Below, in pieces: positions 1 to 7,904 of a DNA stretch of 64,000 nt; position 1 is the first letter of the stretch; each line of letters opens with the position of its first letter. Position numbers and translations under genes: made by a program. This DNA is from Cellulomonas fimi (lineage in GTDB: Bacteria; Actinomycetota; Actinomycetes; Actinomycetales; Cellulomonadaceae), in the NCBI RefSeq assembly GCF_028527925.1, contig NZ_JAPESW010000001.1:124001-188000 (forward strand), written 5' to 3'. Below the pieces are notes generated by a model. The model saw only the letters and a list, made by a program, of their open reading frames with translations, did no database searches and was not told the origin of the DNA.

Positions 1-703
1 GCACGTGCTCGCGCGAGCCGCGCGGCAGGAGCCCGACCACCCAGGCCCAGATGGTGCGGCCGTCGAGCAGGAAGAAGAACGTGCAGAACAGCGCGATGAG
101 CGCACCCGCCACGACGTGCCCGACGGTCGTGGCGCCGGACACCACGCCGGACAGCACGCTCGACGACGCGCCCGACGCGGACTCCTGGATGCGGTCGACC
201 CACGTCTGCATGTCCTCGGTGGACAGCTGCAGCGGGCCGGTCGCGAGCCAGTCGAGGATCTTGTCGACGCCCTGCGACGCCTGCGACCACAGGTCGCCGA
301 TGCCGCGCACGACGGATCGCCCGGCGAGCCCGAGGAGCGTCCCGACGACCGCGACGAGCGCGACGACGGCGAGCCCCGCGGCCGCCCCGCGCGGCAGCCG
401 CAGCCGGCGGTGCAGCCACCCGACGAGCGGCGTCAGCAGGACGGTGAGCAGCAGCGCGATCGCGACGGGGACCACCACGACCTTGAGCTGCGTGATGAGC
501 CACAGCAGGACCGCGAGCGCCGCACCGATGAGCAGGAGGCGCCACGACCACGACGCGGCGGCGCGCACCGACGGCGGCACGGACTCCGCACCGGCGCGGG
601 CGCGCCGCTCGGCGGCGGGACGCGTCGCGGAGGTGGCCGCGATCGCGGCCGGCGCGGCGCCCACGACCGAGGGCTCCTGCGCGGTCGACTTGTCGAGGGT
701 CAC
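1..703 (-). CDS. AI-2E family transporter, 3' end beyond window
   Basis: The first 234 residues of a polytopic membrane protein of the AI-2E exporter/permease superfamily. After a polar N-terminus of about 50 residues come two close hydrophobic helices ending in TPLVGWLHRRLRLPRG, then further helices around VVGTLLGLAGRSVVRG and VVAGALIALFCTFFFLLDG. The last is the typical FFLLDGRTIW signature region of this family. The GTG start at 703 overlaps the TGA of the upstream cystathionine enzyme gene by four bases (GTGA), so the two are probably translated in a coupled way. The substrate is unknown; family members export diverse small molecules or ions. The C-terminus lies outside the window. Confidence 0.85.
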   Translation of the reverse strand, partial: MTLDKSTAQEPSVVGAAPAAIAATSATRPAAERRARAGAESVPPSVRAAASWSWRLLLIGAALAVLLWLITQLKVVVVPVAIALLLTVLLTPLVGWLHRRLRLPRGAAAGLAVVALVAVVGTLLGLAGRSVVRGIGDLWSQASQGVDKILDWLATGPLQLSTEDMQTWVDRIQESASGASSSVLSGVVSGATTVGHVVAGALIALFCTFFFLLDGRTIWAWVVGLLPRGSREHV

Positions 704-1932
704 GCGCCACGCCCCGCGGCGAGCGCGCGGTCGAGGTCGGCGACCAGGTCGTCGGCGTCCTCGATACCCACGGACAGCCGGACGAGGTCGTCGGGGACCT
801 CGAGCGCCGTTCCGGCGACCGACCCGTGCGTCATGCGGCCGGGGTGCTCGACGAGCGACTCGACGCCGCCGAGGGACTCGGCGAGCGTGAACACCTCGGT
901 CGCCGCGCACACCGCGAGCGCCGACTCCGCGCTCCCGGTGCGGAACGACACCATGCCGCCCGCGCCGCGCATCTGGCGCGCGGCCAGCTCGTACCCCGGG
1001 TGCGACTCGAGGCCCGGGTAGATGACCGACGTGACGGCGTCGTGCCCCGCGAGGAACTCGGCGACGCGCTGCGCGTTGGCGACGTGCCGGTCCATCCGGA
1101 CGGCGAGCGTGCGCAGGCCGCGGAGCGTGAGCCACGCGTCGAACGGGCCGGCGATCGCGCCCGACGCGTTCTGGTGGAACCGCAGCGCGTCGGCGAGGTG
1201 GGTCGTGCCGGTCGGGCCGTCGAGGCCGACGGGGAGCTGCGCGCCGTCCGCGACGACCAGCGCGCCGCCCACGACGTCGGAGTGCCCGCCGATGTACTTG
1301 GTCGTCGAGTGCACGACGACGTCGGCGCCGAGCGCGAGCGGCTGCTGCAGGTACGGGGTCGCGAAGGTGTTGTCCACGGCGAGCAGCGCCCCGACGCCGC
1401 GCGCGAGCGCCGAGATCGCCGCGATGTCGGCGACGTTGAGCAGCGGGTTCGTCGGCGTCTCGACCCAGACGAGCTTGGTGCGCCCGGGCTGGATCGCCGC
1501 CGAGACGGCCCCGGCGTCGGTGAGGTCGACGGGCGTGTGCTCGATCCCCCACGGACCGAACACCCGCGCGATGAGCCGGTACGTGCCGCCGTACGCGTCG
1601 TCGGGGACGACGACGTGGTCGCCGGGGCGCAGCGCGGCGCGCAGCAGGGTGTCCTCGGCGGCCAGGCCGGACGCGAACGCGAACCCGGCGGCGCCGAGCT
1701 CGAGGTCCGCGAGCGCCGCCTCGAGCGCCGCGCGCGTCGGGTTCGCCGAGCGTGAGTACTCGTAGCCGCCGCGCAGGCCGCCGACGCCGTCCTGCTTGTA
1801 GGTGGACACCTGGTAGATCGGCGGGACGACGGCACCCGTCGTCGGATCGGGGTCCTGACCTGCGTGGATGGCGCGGGTCGCGAAGCCGGCGGTGGGTCGG
1901 TCGTCGCCGTCGGTGCTGTGTGGGGTGGTCAC
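700..1932 (-). CDS. metB: cystathionine gamma-synthase / gamma-lyase (Cys/Met metabolism PLP enzyme)
   Basis: 410 aa, full length for the Cys/Met metabolism PLP-dependent family (usually 380-410). The PLP lysine is K212 in STTKYIGGHSD; the ETPTNP and AVDNTFATPYLQ blocks that line the cofactor pocket are present, as is the SRSANPTR segment. The family includes cystathionine gamma-synthase (O-succinylhomoserine plus cysteine) and gamma-lyase, which sequence alone separates poorly. A cystathionine beta-synthase gene about 9 kb away makes a reverse transsulfuration role plausible. The gene ends in a 4-base overlap with the AI-2E permease gene. Cytoplasmic tetramer by family precedent. Confidence 0.88.
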   Translation of the reverse strand: MTTPHSTDGDDRPTAGFATRAIHAGQDPDPTTGAVVPPIYQVSTYKQDGVGGLRGGYEYSRSANPTRAALEAALADLELGAAGFAFASGLAAEDTLLRAALRPGDHVVVPDDAYGGTYRLIARVFGPWGIEHTPVDLTDAGAVSAAIQPGRTKLVWVETPTNPLLNVADIAAISALARGVGALLAVDNTFATPYLQQPLALGADVVVHSTTKYIGGHSDVVGGALVVADGAQLPVGLDGPTGTTHLADALRFHQNASGAIAGPFDAWLTLRGLRTLAVRMDRHVANAQRVAEFLAGHDAVTSVIYPGLESHPGYELAARQMRGAGGMVSFRTGSAESALAVCAATEVFTLAESLGGVESLVEHPGRMTHGSVAGTALEVPDDLVRLSVGIEDADDLVADLDRALAAGRGA

Positions 1933-2114
1933 CGCCCCAGGCTAGGCCGTGGTGACCCGGGACTGCCGCCGGACGCGCGCCCCGTGGGTCGCCGCGGCGG
2001 CTCGGTGTCCTCGCCGGCCGGGGCGCGGCCCGGGAACACCGGACGTGCGCGCGCGGTTGTGCTGGCCGGGATGGACCAGGCGAACCGCCGGTCTCCCGGA
2101 GAGGACCAGCGACC

Positions 2115-2783
2115 ATGAACTGGCTTTTCGGCTCAGCGCTCCGCTCGACGATGGTGGCCCCGGACCGGGCCCTCGCCGGCCGCGACGGCTACGCGTACAC
2201 GGTCCCGGAGACGCACACGGTGCTCGGCACCCCGCTCGCGGGCCCGTGGCCCGCGGGCACGCGCGTGCTGTACGTCGCGATGGGCTGTTTCTGGGGCGCC
2301 GAGCGCGCCTTCTGGCAGCTGCCCGGCGTCGTCACGACCGCCGTCGGCTACCAGGGCGGCTACACGCCCTTCCCGACCTACGAGGAGACGTGCACCGGCC
2401 TGACCGGGCACACCGAGATGGTGCTCGTGGCGTACGACCCGACCGTGCTGTCCGACGACGACGTGCTGCGCACCTTCTGGGAGTCGCACGACCCGACCCA
2501 GGGCTACCGCCAGGGCAACGACGTCGGCACCCAGTACCGCTCCGCGATCTACACGACGACGCCCGAGCAGGCGGAGGCGGCGATCCGCACGCGCGACGAG
2601 TACCAGCCGCGCCTGACGCGGTCGGGCTTCGGTGACATCACGACGGAGATCCGCACGGCCGACGAGGCCGGGCCGTTCTTCTACGCCGAGGGCTACCACC
2701 AGCAGTACCTGGACAAGAACCCCAACGGCTACTGCGGCCTGGGCGGCACCGGCGTCTCCTGCCCCCGCCCGACCGGGGCCTGA
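2115..2783 (+). CDS. msrA: peptide-methionine (S)-S-oxide reductase MsrA
   Basis: 222 aa. The catalytic GCFWGAE motif is present with the nucleophilic cysteine at C58, followed by the family blocks [42 protein letters not shown] and [21 protein letters not shown]-terminal cysteines ([11 protein letters not shown]) are in position to act as resolving and recycling residues. It reduces the S-epimer of methionine sulfoxide in proteins using thioredoxin. The ATG at 2115 is preceded by GGAGAGG. The N-terminal extension of about 50 residues before the core is typical of actinobacterial MsrA. It is monocistronic and followed by a strong hairpin. Confidence 0.95.
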   Translation: MNWLFGSALRSTMVAPDRALAGRDGYAYTVPETHTVLGTPLAGPWPAGTRVLYVAMGCFWGAERAFWQLPGVVTTAVGYQGGYTPFPTYEETCTGLTGHTEMVLVAYDPTVLSDDDVLRTFWESHDPTQGYRQGNDVGTQYRSAIYTTTPEQAEAAIRTRDEYQPRLTRSGFGDITTEIRTADEAGPFFYAEGYHQQYLDKNPNGYCGLGGTGVSCPRPTGA

Positions 2784-2791
2784 CCGTCCGA

Positions 2792-2829
2792 CCCTGACGT
2801 CCCGCCGCCGTGGGGGCGGGACGTCAGGG
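2792..2829. terminator. hairpin downstream of msrA
   Basis: A perfect 15-bp stem, CCCTGACGTCCCGCC pairing with GGCGGGACGTCAGGG, with a short G-rich loop. It starts 9 bases after the msrA stop. It has no U-tract, as is common in very GC-rich genomes. Confidence 0.75.
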
Positions 2830-2838
2830 CGACGTCTC

Positions 2839-2888
2839 GGGTGGGCGGACGGCGAGGAGCGCCCCTCTCCCGTGCCGTCCGCCCACCC
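2839..2888. terminator. second hairpin between msrA and the SelT-like gene
   Basis: A perfect 15-bp stem, GGGTGGGCGGACGGC with GCCGTCCGCCCACCC, around a 20-base loop. It could terminate either strand; it is about 200 bases past the SelT-like stop, so it more likely backs up msrA termination. Confidence 0.5.
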
Positions 2889-3089
2889 TGCGGCAGGTCG
2901 CGGGCCCCCGTGACCGCCTGACCCGCCGCCTCCGGTGAAGGCCTGCGTCCGCCGCGAACGTAGCCCGCACGGGTGAGCCCGGTCCACGCCTGTCCACGTG
3001 GGACCGGACCGCGGTCCAGGACGTCTGCGCAGGTGGGACGGGCTGACAGGGCGGTCAGCGACCCCCTTGCGGCGCCCGTCCGGCGGCCG

Positions 3090-3524
3090 TCAGAGACCGT
3101 CGGAGTGCCCCAGCGGCTTGTCCGGCGCGACGACGTCCCGGACCCGTCGCTTGAGCACGGTGATCTCCGGGAAGCCGCCCTCGACCTTGCGGTCCCACAC
3201 GACCTGCCCGTCGGCCTCGACCGTGAAGACGCCGCCGTTGCCGGGGCGCAGCGCGACCTCGCCGAGCTCGCGGTGGAACGTCGTGAGCAGCTCCTGGGTG
3301 TACCAGGCGGCGCGCAGCAGCCAGCGGCACTGCGTGCAGTAGGTGATGACGACGCGCGGTGACGGTCCGGGCACGGGCGCGGCTGGGGCGTCCGTTGCGG
3401 CGGGCTCGGCGGTCGCTACCTCGGACTCGCCGGTCGAGCGGTCGGCGGGTGCGGCCGCGGGCCGGTCGGCAGCGCGGTCGAGGGGCTGGTCGGCGGGTGC
3501 GCCGGAGGGCTGGTCGTCGGGCAT
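3090..3524 (-). CDS. SelT/SelW/SelH (Rdx) family redox protein
   Basis: 144 aa. The C-terminal 90 residues are a thioredoxin-like Rdx domain: RVVITYCTQCRWLLRAAW carries the CxxC redox motif (C63, C66), followed by FTVEADGQVVWDRK and the GGFPEI block. Cysteine stands where selenocysteine occurs in animal relatives. The first 55 residues are a low-complexity Asp/Pro/Ala-rich extension. The ATG at 3524 is the start that best fits the domain; the open frame continues upstream into antisense sequence and is not coding there. It is a small cytoplasmic protein whose in vivo partner is unknown. Confidence 0.8.
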   Translation of the reverse strand: MPDDQPSGAPADQPLDRAADRPAAAPADRSTGESEVATAEPAATDAPAAPVPGPSPRVVITYCTQCRWLLRAAWYTQELLTTFHRELGEVALRPGNGGVFTVEADGQVVWDRKVEGGFPEITVLKRRVRDVVAPDKPLGHSDGL

Positions 3525-3587
3525 GCGCACAGCGTTCCACCGGACGAGCGGTCGCGGGGACCACGTCCCGCCCCGCAGACTGCACGG

Positions 3588-4460
3588 GTGGACGCCGCCC
3601 CGATCGACGCCCCTGCCGCCCCGACGACACCGACCGCCCCGCGCCTGTCCTGGGCGCGGCGCGACGTGCTGCGCGTCCTCGCCGCCGCGCTGGTCTGCGG
3701 GTCGGCGGTGCTGCTGTTTGCGGTGCACGTGCGGCCGCTGGGCTACGTGCCGCTGGTCGCGGGGATCCTCCTCGCGCTCGTCGTGGACCGGGCGCTGGGC
3801 CGCGACCTCGCCGTCGTCGGGCTCGGCATGGCGATCATCACGACGATCTCGCTCGAGGCCGACCTGTCCGACGCGGGGATCGCGCGGTTCGCGGTCGTGC
3901 TGTCGGCGGCGGTGCTCGTGCCGTACGTCGTGCACCGGTACGTCTTCCGGCAGGACGCGATCCGCTTCCCCGTCCGGACCGGCCGACGCTGGACGCGCAC
4001 GCAGGTGGTCTACCTGCTGGTCGTCGTGCTGCTCGCGTACCTGATCCTGCCCTGGTACTTCCTCGGGTCGGGCGCCTACCTCAACTGGCCCGTGGTCGAC
4101 ACGGGGCAGGAGGTCGCGCGGCTGTTCGTCGGGGTCAACGCCGTCGGGATCTGGGACGAGCTGTTCTTCATCTGCACGGTCCTCGCGCTGCTGCGCGTGC
4201 ACTTCCCGTTCCCCGTCGCGAACGTGCTGCAGGCGGCGGTGTTCGTGTCGTTCCTGTGGGAGCTCGGCTACCGCGAGTGGGGTCCGCTGCTGACGGTCCC
4301 GTTCGCGCTGGTGCAGGGCTGGATCTTCCGGAAGACCGCGTCGCTCACCTACGTGGTGTCCGTGCACTTGCTGTTCGACCTCGTCGTGTTCATGGTCCTC
4401 GTGCACGCGCACGAGCCGTCGCTGTTCGACGTCTTCGTCACGGCGCCGTCGTCCTGGTGA
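3588..4460 (+). CDS. multi-pass membrane protein related to CPBP (Abi) intramembrane proteases, catalytic motifs degenerate
   Basis: 290 aa with about eight hydrophobic segments from residue 30 to the end. The C-terminal half follows the CPBP/Rce1 layout: WDELFFICT where the family has EExxxR, FLWELGY where it has FxxxH, and SVHLLFDLVVF matching HxxxN/D. The first Glu is replaced by Asp, the Arg is gone and the middle His is missing, so protease activity is doubtful. The start is the GTG at 3588 (MDAAPIDAP). It is divergent from the SelT-like gene across 63 bases and followed at 41 bases by the alditol-oxidase-like gene. Confidence 0.7.
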   Translation: MDAAPIDAPAAPTTPTAPRLSWARRDVLRVLAAALVCGSAVLLFAVHVRPLGYVPLVAGILLALVVDRALGRDLAVVGLGMAIITTISLEADLSDAGIARFAVVLSAAVLVPYVVHRYVFRQDAIRFPVRTGRRWTRTQVVYLLVVVLLAYLILPWYFLGSGAYLNWPVVDTGQEVARLFVGVNAVGIWDELFFICTVLALLRVHFPFPVANVLQAAVFVSFLWELGYREWGPLLTVPFALVQGWIFRKTASLTYVVSVHLLFDLVVFMVLVHAHEPSLFDVFVTAPSSW

Positions 4461-4501
4461 CCGTAGGTTGGGTGGGTTCGACGACGAGAGGACCGCAGCC
4501 C

Positions 4502-5752
4502 GTGACGCTGACGAACTGGGCCGGCAACTACACGTACCGCGCACCGCGGGTGCTCACGCCCCGCACCGTCGCCGAGCTCCAGGAGGTGGTCGCCGGCGAG
4601 GACCGGGTGCGCGCCCTGGGCACCCGGCACTGCTTCAACGACCTCGCCGACCGGCCGGCCGCGCTCGTCTCGCTCGAGGGGCTCGAGCCGGAGATCACGC
4701 TCGACGAGGACGCGCGCACGGTCACCGTGACGGGCGGGACCCGCTACGGGGCGCTCGCCCGGTTCCTGCACGACGCGGGCTGGGCGGTGCACAACCTCGC
4801 GTCGCTCCCGCACATCTCCGTGGCCGGGGCCGTCGCGACGGCGACGCACGGGTCGGGCGACCGCTCGCGCAACCTCGCGACGGCGGTCGCGGCGCTCGAC
4901 CTCGTCGGGCCGGACGGGTCGCTGCGGCACGTCGCGCGCGGTGACGACGACTTCGCCGGGTCCGTCGTCGCGCTCGGTGCCCTCGGGGTGGCGGCACGCG
5001 TGACCCTCGACGTCGAGCCGACGTTCCTCGTCGCGCAGGAGGTGCACGTCGACCTCCCGTGGGACGCCGTGCTGACCGACCTCGTCGCGATCACCTCGAG
5101 CGCCGACTCCGTGAGCCTCTTCACCGACTGGACGGGCGACGCGGTGCAGCAGGTGTGGCGCAAGACGCGCGTCGGCGACGACGGGTACGAGCGCCGGACG
5201 GAGCTGTTCGGCGCGACGCCTGCCGACGGGCCGCGTCATCCGCTGCCCGGCATCGACCCCGTCAACTGCACGCAGCAGCTCGGTGTCCCCGGCCCGTGGC
5301 ACGAGCGGCTGCCGCACTTTCGCCTCGAGTTCACGCCGAGCAACGGCGACGAGCTGCAGTCCGAGTACCTCGTGCCGCGCGGGCACGCGGTCGACGCGCT
5401 GCAGGCGGTGCGCGGCCTGGCCGACGTCGTGTCGCCGTTGCTGCAGGTCAGCGAGGTCCGCACGATCGCCGCCGACGACCTGTGGCTGTCCACCGCGTAC
5501 GGCGACGACCGCGTCGGGCTGCACTTCACGTGGAAGCCGCTGCAGCCGCAGGTCGAGGCGGTCCTGCCGACGCTCGAGGAGGCGCTCCTGCCGTTCGACG
5601 CCCGCCCGCACTGGGGGAAGCTGTTCGCCGACCCCGGGCGCGACCTCGCGCGGCTGTACCCGCGGTGGGACGACTTCGCGGCCCTGGTCGCGCGGACCGA
5701 TCCCGACGGCAAGTTCCGCAACGACTTCGTCGCGCGGCACGTGCTGCGCTGA
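4502..5752 (+). CDS. FAD-binding alditol oxidase-like (VAO family)
   Basis: 416 aa, close to the 418 aa of Streptomyces alditol oxidase. The N-terminal FAD-binding domain carries the GTRHCFND segment, in which His is the expected site of covalent FAD attachment, and the VAGAVATATHGSG block. The C-terminal substrate domain ends in HWGKLFADP and the family-typical KFRNDF. It is predicted to oxidise a polyol (xylitol, sorbitol type) to an aldose with production of hydrogen peroxide; related enzymes act on gulono- or arabinono-lactone. The GTG at 4502 is chosen because GAGAGGA lies about 10 bases upstream and the protein then begins at the family's usual position. A bidirectional hairpin follows. 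Confidence 0.82.
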   Translation: MTLTNWAGNYTYRAPRVLTPRTVAELQEVVAGEDRVRALGTRHCFNDLADRPAALVSLEGLEPEITLDEDARTVTVTGGTRYGALARFLHDAGWAVHNLASLPHISVAGAVATATHGSGDRSRNLATAVAALDLVGPDGSLRHVARGDDDFAGSVVALGALGVAARVTLDVEPTFLVAQEVHVDLPWDAVLTDLVAITSSADSVSLFTDWTGDAVQQVWRKTRVGDDGYERRTELFGATPADGPRHPLPGIDPVNCTQQLGVPGPWHERLPHFRLEFTPSNGDELQSEYLVPRGHAVDALQAVRGLADVVSPLLQVSEVRTIAADDLWLSTAYGDDRVGLHFTWKPLQPQVEAVLPTLEEALLPFDARPHWGKLFADPGRDLARLYPRWDDFAALVARTDPDGKFRNDFVARHVLR

Positions 5753-5770
5753 CGCTCCCCGGGCAGCACA

Positions 5771-5802
5771 CGGCCCCCGTCGCTCACGGGCGACGGGGGC
5801 CG
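5771..5802. terminator. bidirectional terminator between the alditol oxidase and FKBP genes
   Basis: A perfect 13-bp stem, CGGCCCCCGTCGC with GCGACGGGGGCCG, around a 6-base loop between two convergent genes, 18 bases past the oxidase stop. Confidence 0.75.
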
Positions 5803-5861
5803 GTGCGTGCAGAGCGGCCGGTGCGCGTCGGCGGCCGGCGCGCGTCAGCCGCGCGTGGTCG

Positions 5862-6269
5862 TCAGCGGCTGGTGCCGACGATGTCGACGACGAAGACGAG
5901 CGTGTCGCCGCCCTTGATGCCGGCCTGCGGCACGCCGCGGTCGCCGTAGCCGAGGTGCGACGGGATCGACAGGAGCACGCGCGAGCCGACCTGCTGGCCG
6001 ACGAGCCCCTCGTCCCAGCCGGCGATGACCTGGCCGACGCCGATCCCGAACGAGATCGTCGAGCGGCGGTCGTACGAGTTGTCGAAGACGCCTCCCTGCC
6101 ACGACTGGCCGAGGTAGTGGACCTCGATGTCGTCGCCGGCCTCGACCAGCTCGCCGTCGCCGCGCGACAGCACGACCACCTCGAGCTCGCCGGACGGCTG
6201 CGCGTCGGGGAACGTCAGCGTGGGCTTGTCGCCGAACGACCCCGAGACCTCGGGCAGCGCTGCGGACAT
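5862..6269 (-). CDS. FKBP-type peptidyl-prolyl cis-trans isomerase
   Basis: 135 aa, a single small FKBP domain without signal peptide. Hallmarks: VHYLGQSWQGGVFDNSYDR, the FGIGVGQVIAGWDEGL hinge-loop block, SIPSHLGYGDRG, and the terminal TLVFVVDIV strand. The ATG at 6269 is preceded by AAGGAG. It is a cytoplasmic proline isomerase/chaperone by family knowledge. It is divergent from the hydrolase-TetR unit, with 114 bases between. Confidence 0.92.
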   Translation of the reverse strand: MSAALPEVSGSFGDKPTLTFPDAQPSGELEVVVLSRGDGELVEAGDDIEVHYLGQSWQGGVFDNSYDRRSTISFGIGVGQVIAGWDEGLVGQQVGSRVLLSIPSHLGYGDRGVPQAGIKGGDTLVFVVDIVGTSR

Positions 6270-6359
6270 GACGGAACTCCTTCGGTGGGTGACAGTGCCG
6301 GTCCATCGTGCCGCACGTCGCGCGCTCACGCCGTGCGCGAACGCCCTTGCGGCGCGTTG

Positions 6360-6374
6360 GCTAATGGCATTAGC
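6360..6374. promoter_or_regulatory. 15-bp palindrome, likely TetR operator
   Basis: GCTAAT-GGC-ATTAGC, perfect 6-bp arms, 10 bases before the ATG of the hydrolase gene and AT-rich against a very GC-rich background. Its position and symmetry suit the TetR-family regulator encoded as the second gene of the same unit (autoregulation). Confidence 0.6.
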
Positions 6375-6383
6375 TTTGCTGCC

Positions 6384-7226
6384 ATGACGACCACACAGCA
6401 CCTCCAGCGCCCGTTCGGCCGGCTCGCCTTCACCGTCGACGGCCCCACCGACGGCCCTCTCGTCGTGCTCGTCCCGGGCATGGGCGACCTGCGCACGACG
6501 TGGGCGCCCGTGCTCCCGGCGCTGCACGCGCACGGCTTCCGGACCGCGTCGCTCGACCTGCGCGGCCACGGCGACACCGACCCGGTCGGCGCCGACGGGC
6601 ACGGTGTCGAGGGCATCGCCGCCGACGCGCTCGCGCTCGCCGAGCACCTCGGCGCGACGCCGCAGCGTCCGGCGGTCCTCGTCGGCAGCTCGGTCGGCGC
6701 CGGGGGCGTCGCGCGCGCCGCCGCCGACCGCCCCGACCTCGTCGCGGGCGTCACGCTCCTCGCCTACGCCGCGAACGACGGCCCCGCGTCGGGCGCCGTC
6801 CGCGCTCAGGTCAACCTGCTCCTGCGCCGGCCCTGGGGCCCGCGCGCGTGGGCGTGGTTCTACGGGACGCTCGTCAAGGCGCCGGTCGACGTGCGCGCCC
6901 ACCTCGCGGACCTGCGCCGCGACCTCGCGCGGCCCGGCCACGTCGAGCAGCTGCGCGCGCTCGCGCTCCGGCTCACCGAGGGCGCCGAGGACACGCGCCT
7001 CGCGGACGTCACCGTCCCGGTGCTCGCGATCACCGGGAGCGCGGACCCCGAGTCGACCGATCCCGCCGCTACGCTGCGCGGCGTGGCCGAGACCGCACCC
7101 CACGTGACGCCCGTCCTGCTCGACGGCGTCGGGCACTACCCGCAGCACGAGGCCCCCGCGGCCGTGGCCGAGCACCTCGTCGCGCTCGTCGACCGCGTCG
7201 CGGGCGGGGCGGACCGGCGTGCCTAG
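6384..7226 (+). CDS. alpha/beta hydrolase
   Basis: 280 aa. Alpha/beta hydrolase fold: the oxyanion-hole region VVLVPGMGDLRTTW, the nucleophile elbow VGSSVGAG, the acid region ITGSADPES and the histidine in DGVGHYPQHE. No signal peptide, so cytoplasmic; substrate unknown. The ATG at 6384 follows a perfect palindrome. The 3' end overlaps the TetR regulator gene by 8 bases, so the two form one transcription unit and the regulator probably senses a compound linked to this enzyme. Confidence 0.85.
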   Translation: MTTTQHLQRPFGRLAFTVDGPTDGPLVVLVPGMGDLRTTWAPVLPALHAHGFRTASLDLRGHGDTDPVGADGHGVEGIAADALALAEHLGATPQRPAVLVGSSVGAGGVARAAADRPDLVAGVTLLAYAANDGPASGAVRAQVNLLLRRPWGPRAWAWFYGTLVKAPVDVRAHLADLRRDLARPGHVEQLRALALRLTEGAEDTRLADVTVPVLAITGSADPESTDPAATLRGVAETAPHVTPVLLDGVGHYPQHEAPAAVAEHLVALVDRVAGGADRRA

Positions 7227-7815
7227 GGCCGGCCTCGACCGATCGGCCGTCGTCGCGCTGGCGCTCGCCGTCCTCGACGAGTCCCCCGGCGGGCTCGGCG
7301 ACCTGACGCTCGCCGCGGTCGCCGCGCGCGCGGGCGTCGCCGTGCCGAGCCTCTACAAGCACGTCGACGGCCTGCCGGGCCTGCGGCGGGACGTCGCGCG
7401 CGCGTGCGTCGAGGACTTCACCGAGACGCTCGACGACGCCTCCCCCGCCGACGCCGAGCCGGAGCAGCGCCTGCGCGCGATGGCCGACGCGCTGCGGGAC
7501 TACGCGCGCCGGCACCCCGGCCGGTACCGGGCCGTGCAGGTGGGCGGCTGGCCGCAGGACGCCGACGCGACCGCGGTGCAGGTCGCCGCGGCCCGGACGG
7601 TGACGCTCATGGCGGAGACGGTCGCCGGGCTCGGCGTCCCCGCCGCGCGGCACGTCGACGCGGTCCGCGCGGTCCGCGCCGCGCTGCACGGGTTCGTCGT
7701 GCTCGAGCTCGACGGCGGGTTCGGGATGCCCGACGACGTCGACGTCAGCTACCGCTTCCTCGTCGACGGTCTCGTCCGCGGCCTCCTCGCGACGTCGGAC
7801 GCGCCCGTCGCCTGA
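7219..7815 (+). CDS. TetR/AcrR family transcriptional regulator (WHG-type C-terminus)
   Basis: 198 aa. The N-terminal helix-turn-helix is LAAVAARAGVAVPSLYKHV (residues about 31-50), with the tyrosine typical of TetR recognition helices. The C-terminal ligand domain with YARRHPGRYRAVQ and the HGFVVLELDGGFG segment is of the WHG type. GTG start at 7219, overlapping the hydrolase stop by 8 bases. The palindrome at 6360-6374 is the likely operator, giving negative autoregulation of the two-gene unit. Confidence 0.85.
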   Translation: MPRAGLDRSAVVALALAVLDESPGGLGDLTLAAVAARAGVAVPSLYKHVDGLPGLRRDVARACVEDFTETLDDASPADAEPEQRLRAMADALRDYARRHPGRYRAVQVGGWPQDADATAVQVAAARTVTLMAETVAGLGVPAARHVDAVRAVRAALHGFVVLELDGGFGMPDDVDVSYRFLVDGLVRGLLATSDAPVA

Positions 7816-7904
7816 GCGGCCGACCAGCCGAGCGTCGCGCTCACGCCCGGGAGCGCGGCGTCATGCCGGCGCGACACCCTGCCTGCGACTCCTGCACGCC
7901 CGGG

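Larger units (their letters stand above)
2784..3089. other. 306-base intergenic region with two strong hairpins
   Basis: The gap between the convergent msrA and SelT-like genes. It holds two long perfect stems (2792-2829 and 2839-2888, annotated separately) that can serve as terminators for both flanking genes. I see no ORF with a ribosome site and no RNA gene in the remainder (2889-3089). Confidence 0.6.

Noticed and set aside
3525..4544. Extending the SelT-like protein to 484 residues
   Set aside because: The upstream part of that frame lies antisense to the CPBP-like gene and is Arg/Asp/His-rich without domain; the internal ATG at 3524 gives a standard-sized protein with a plausible N-terminus.
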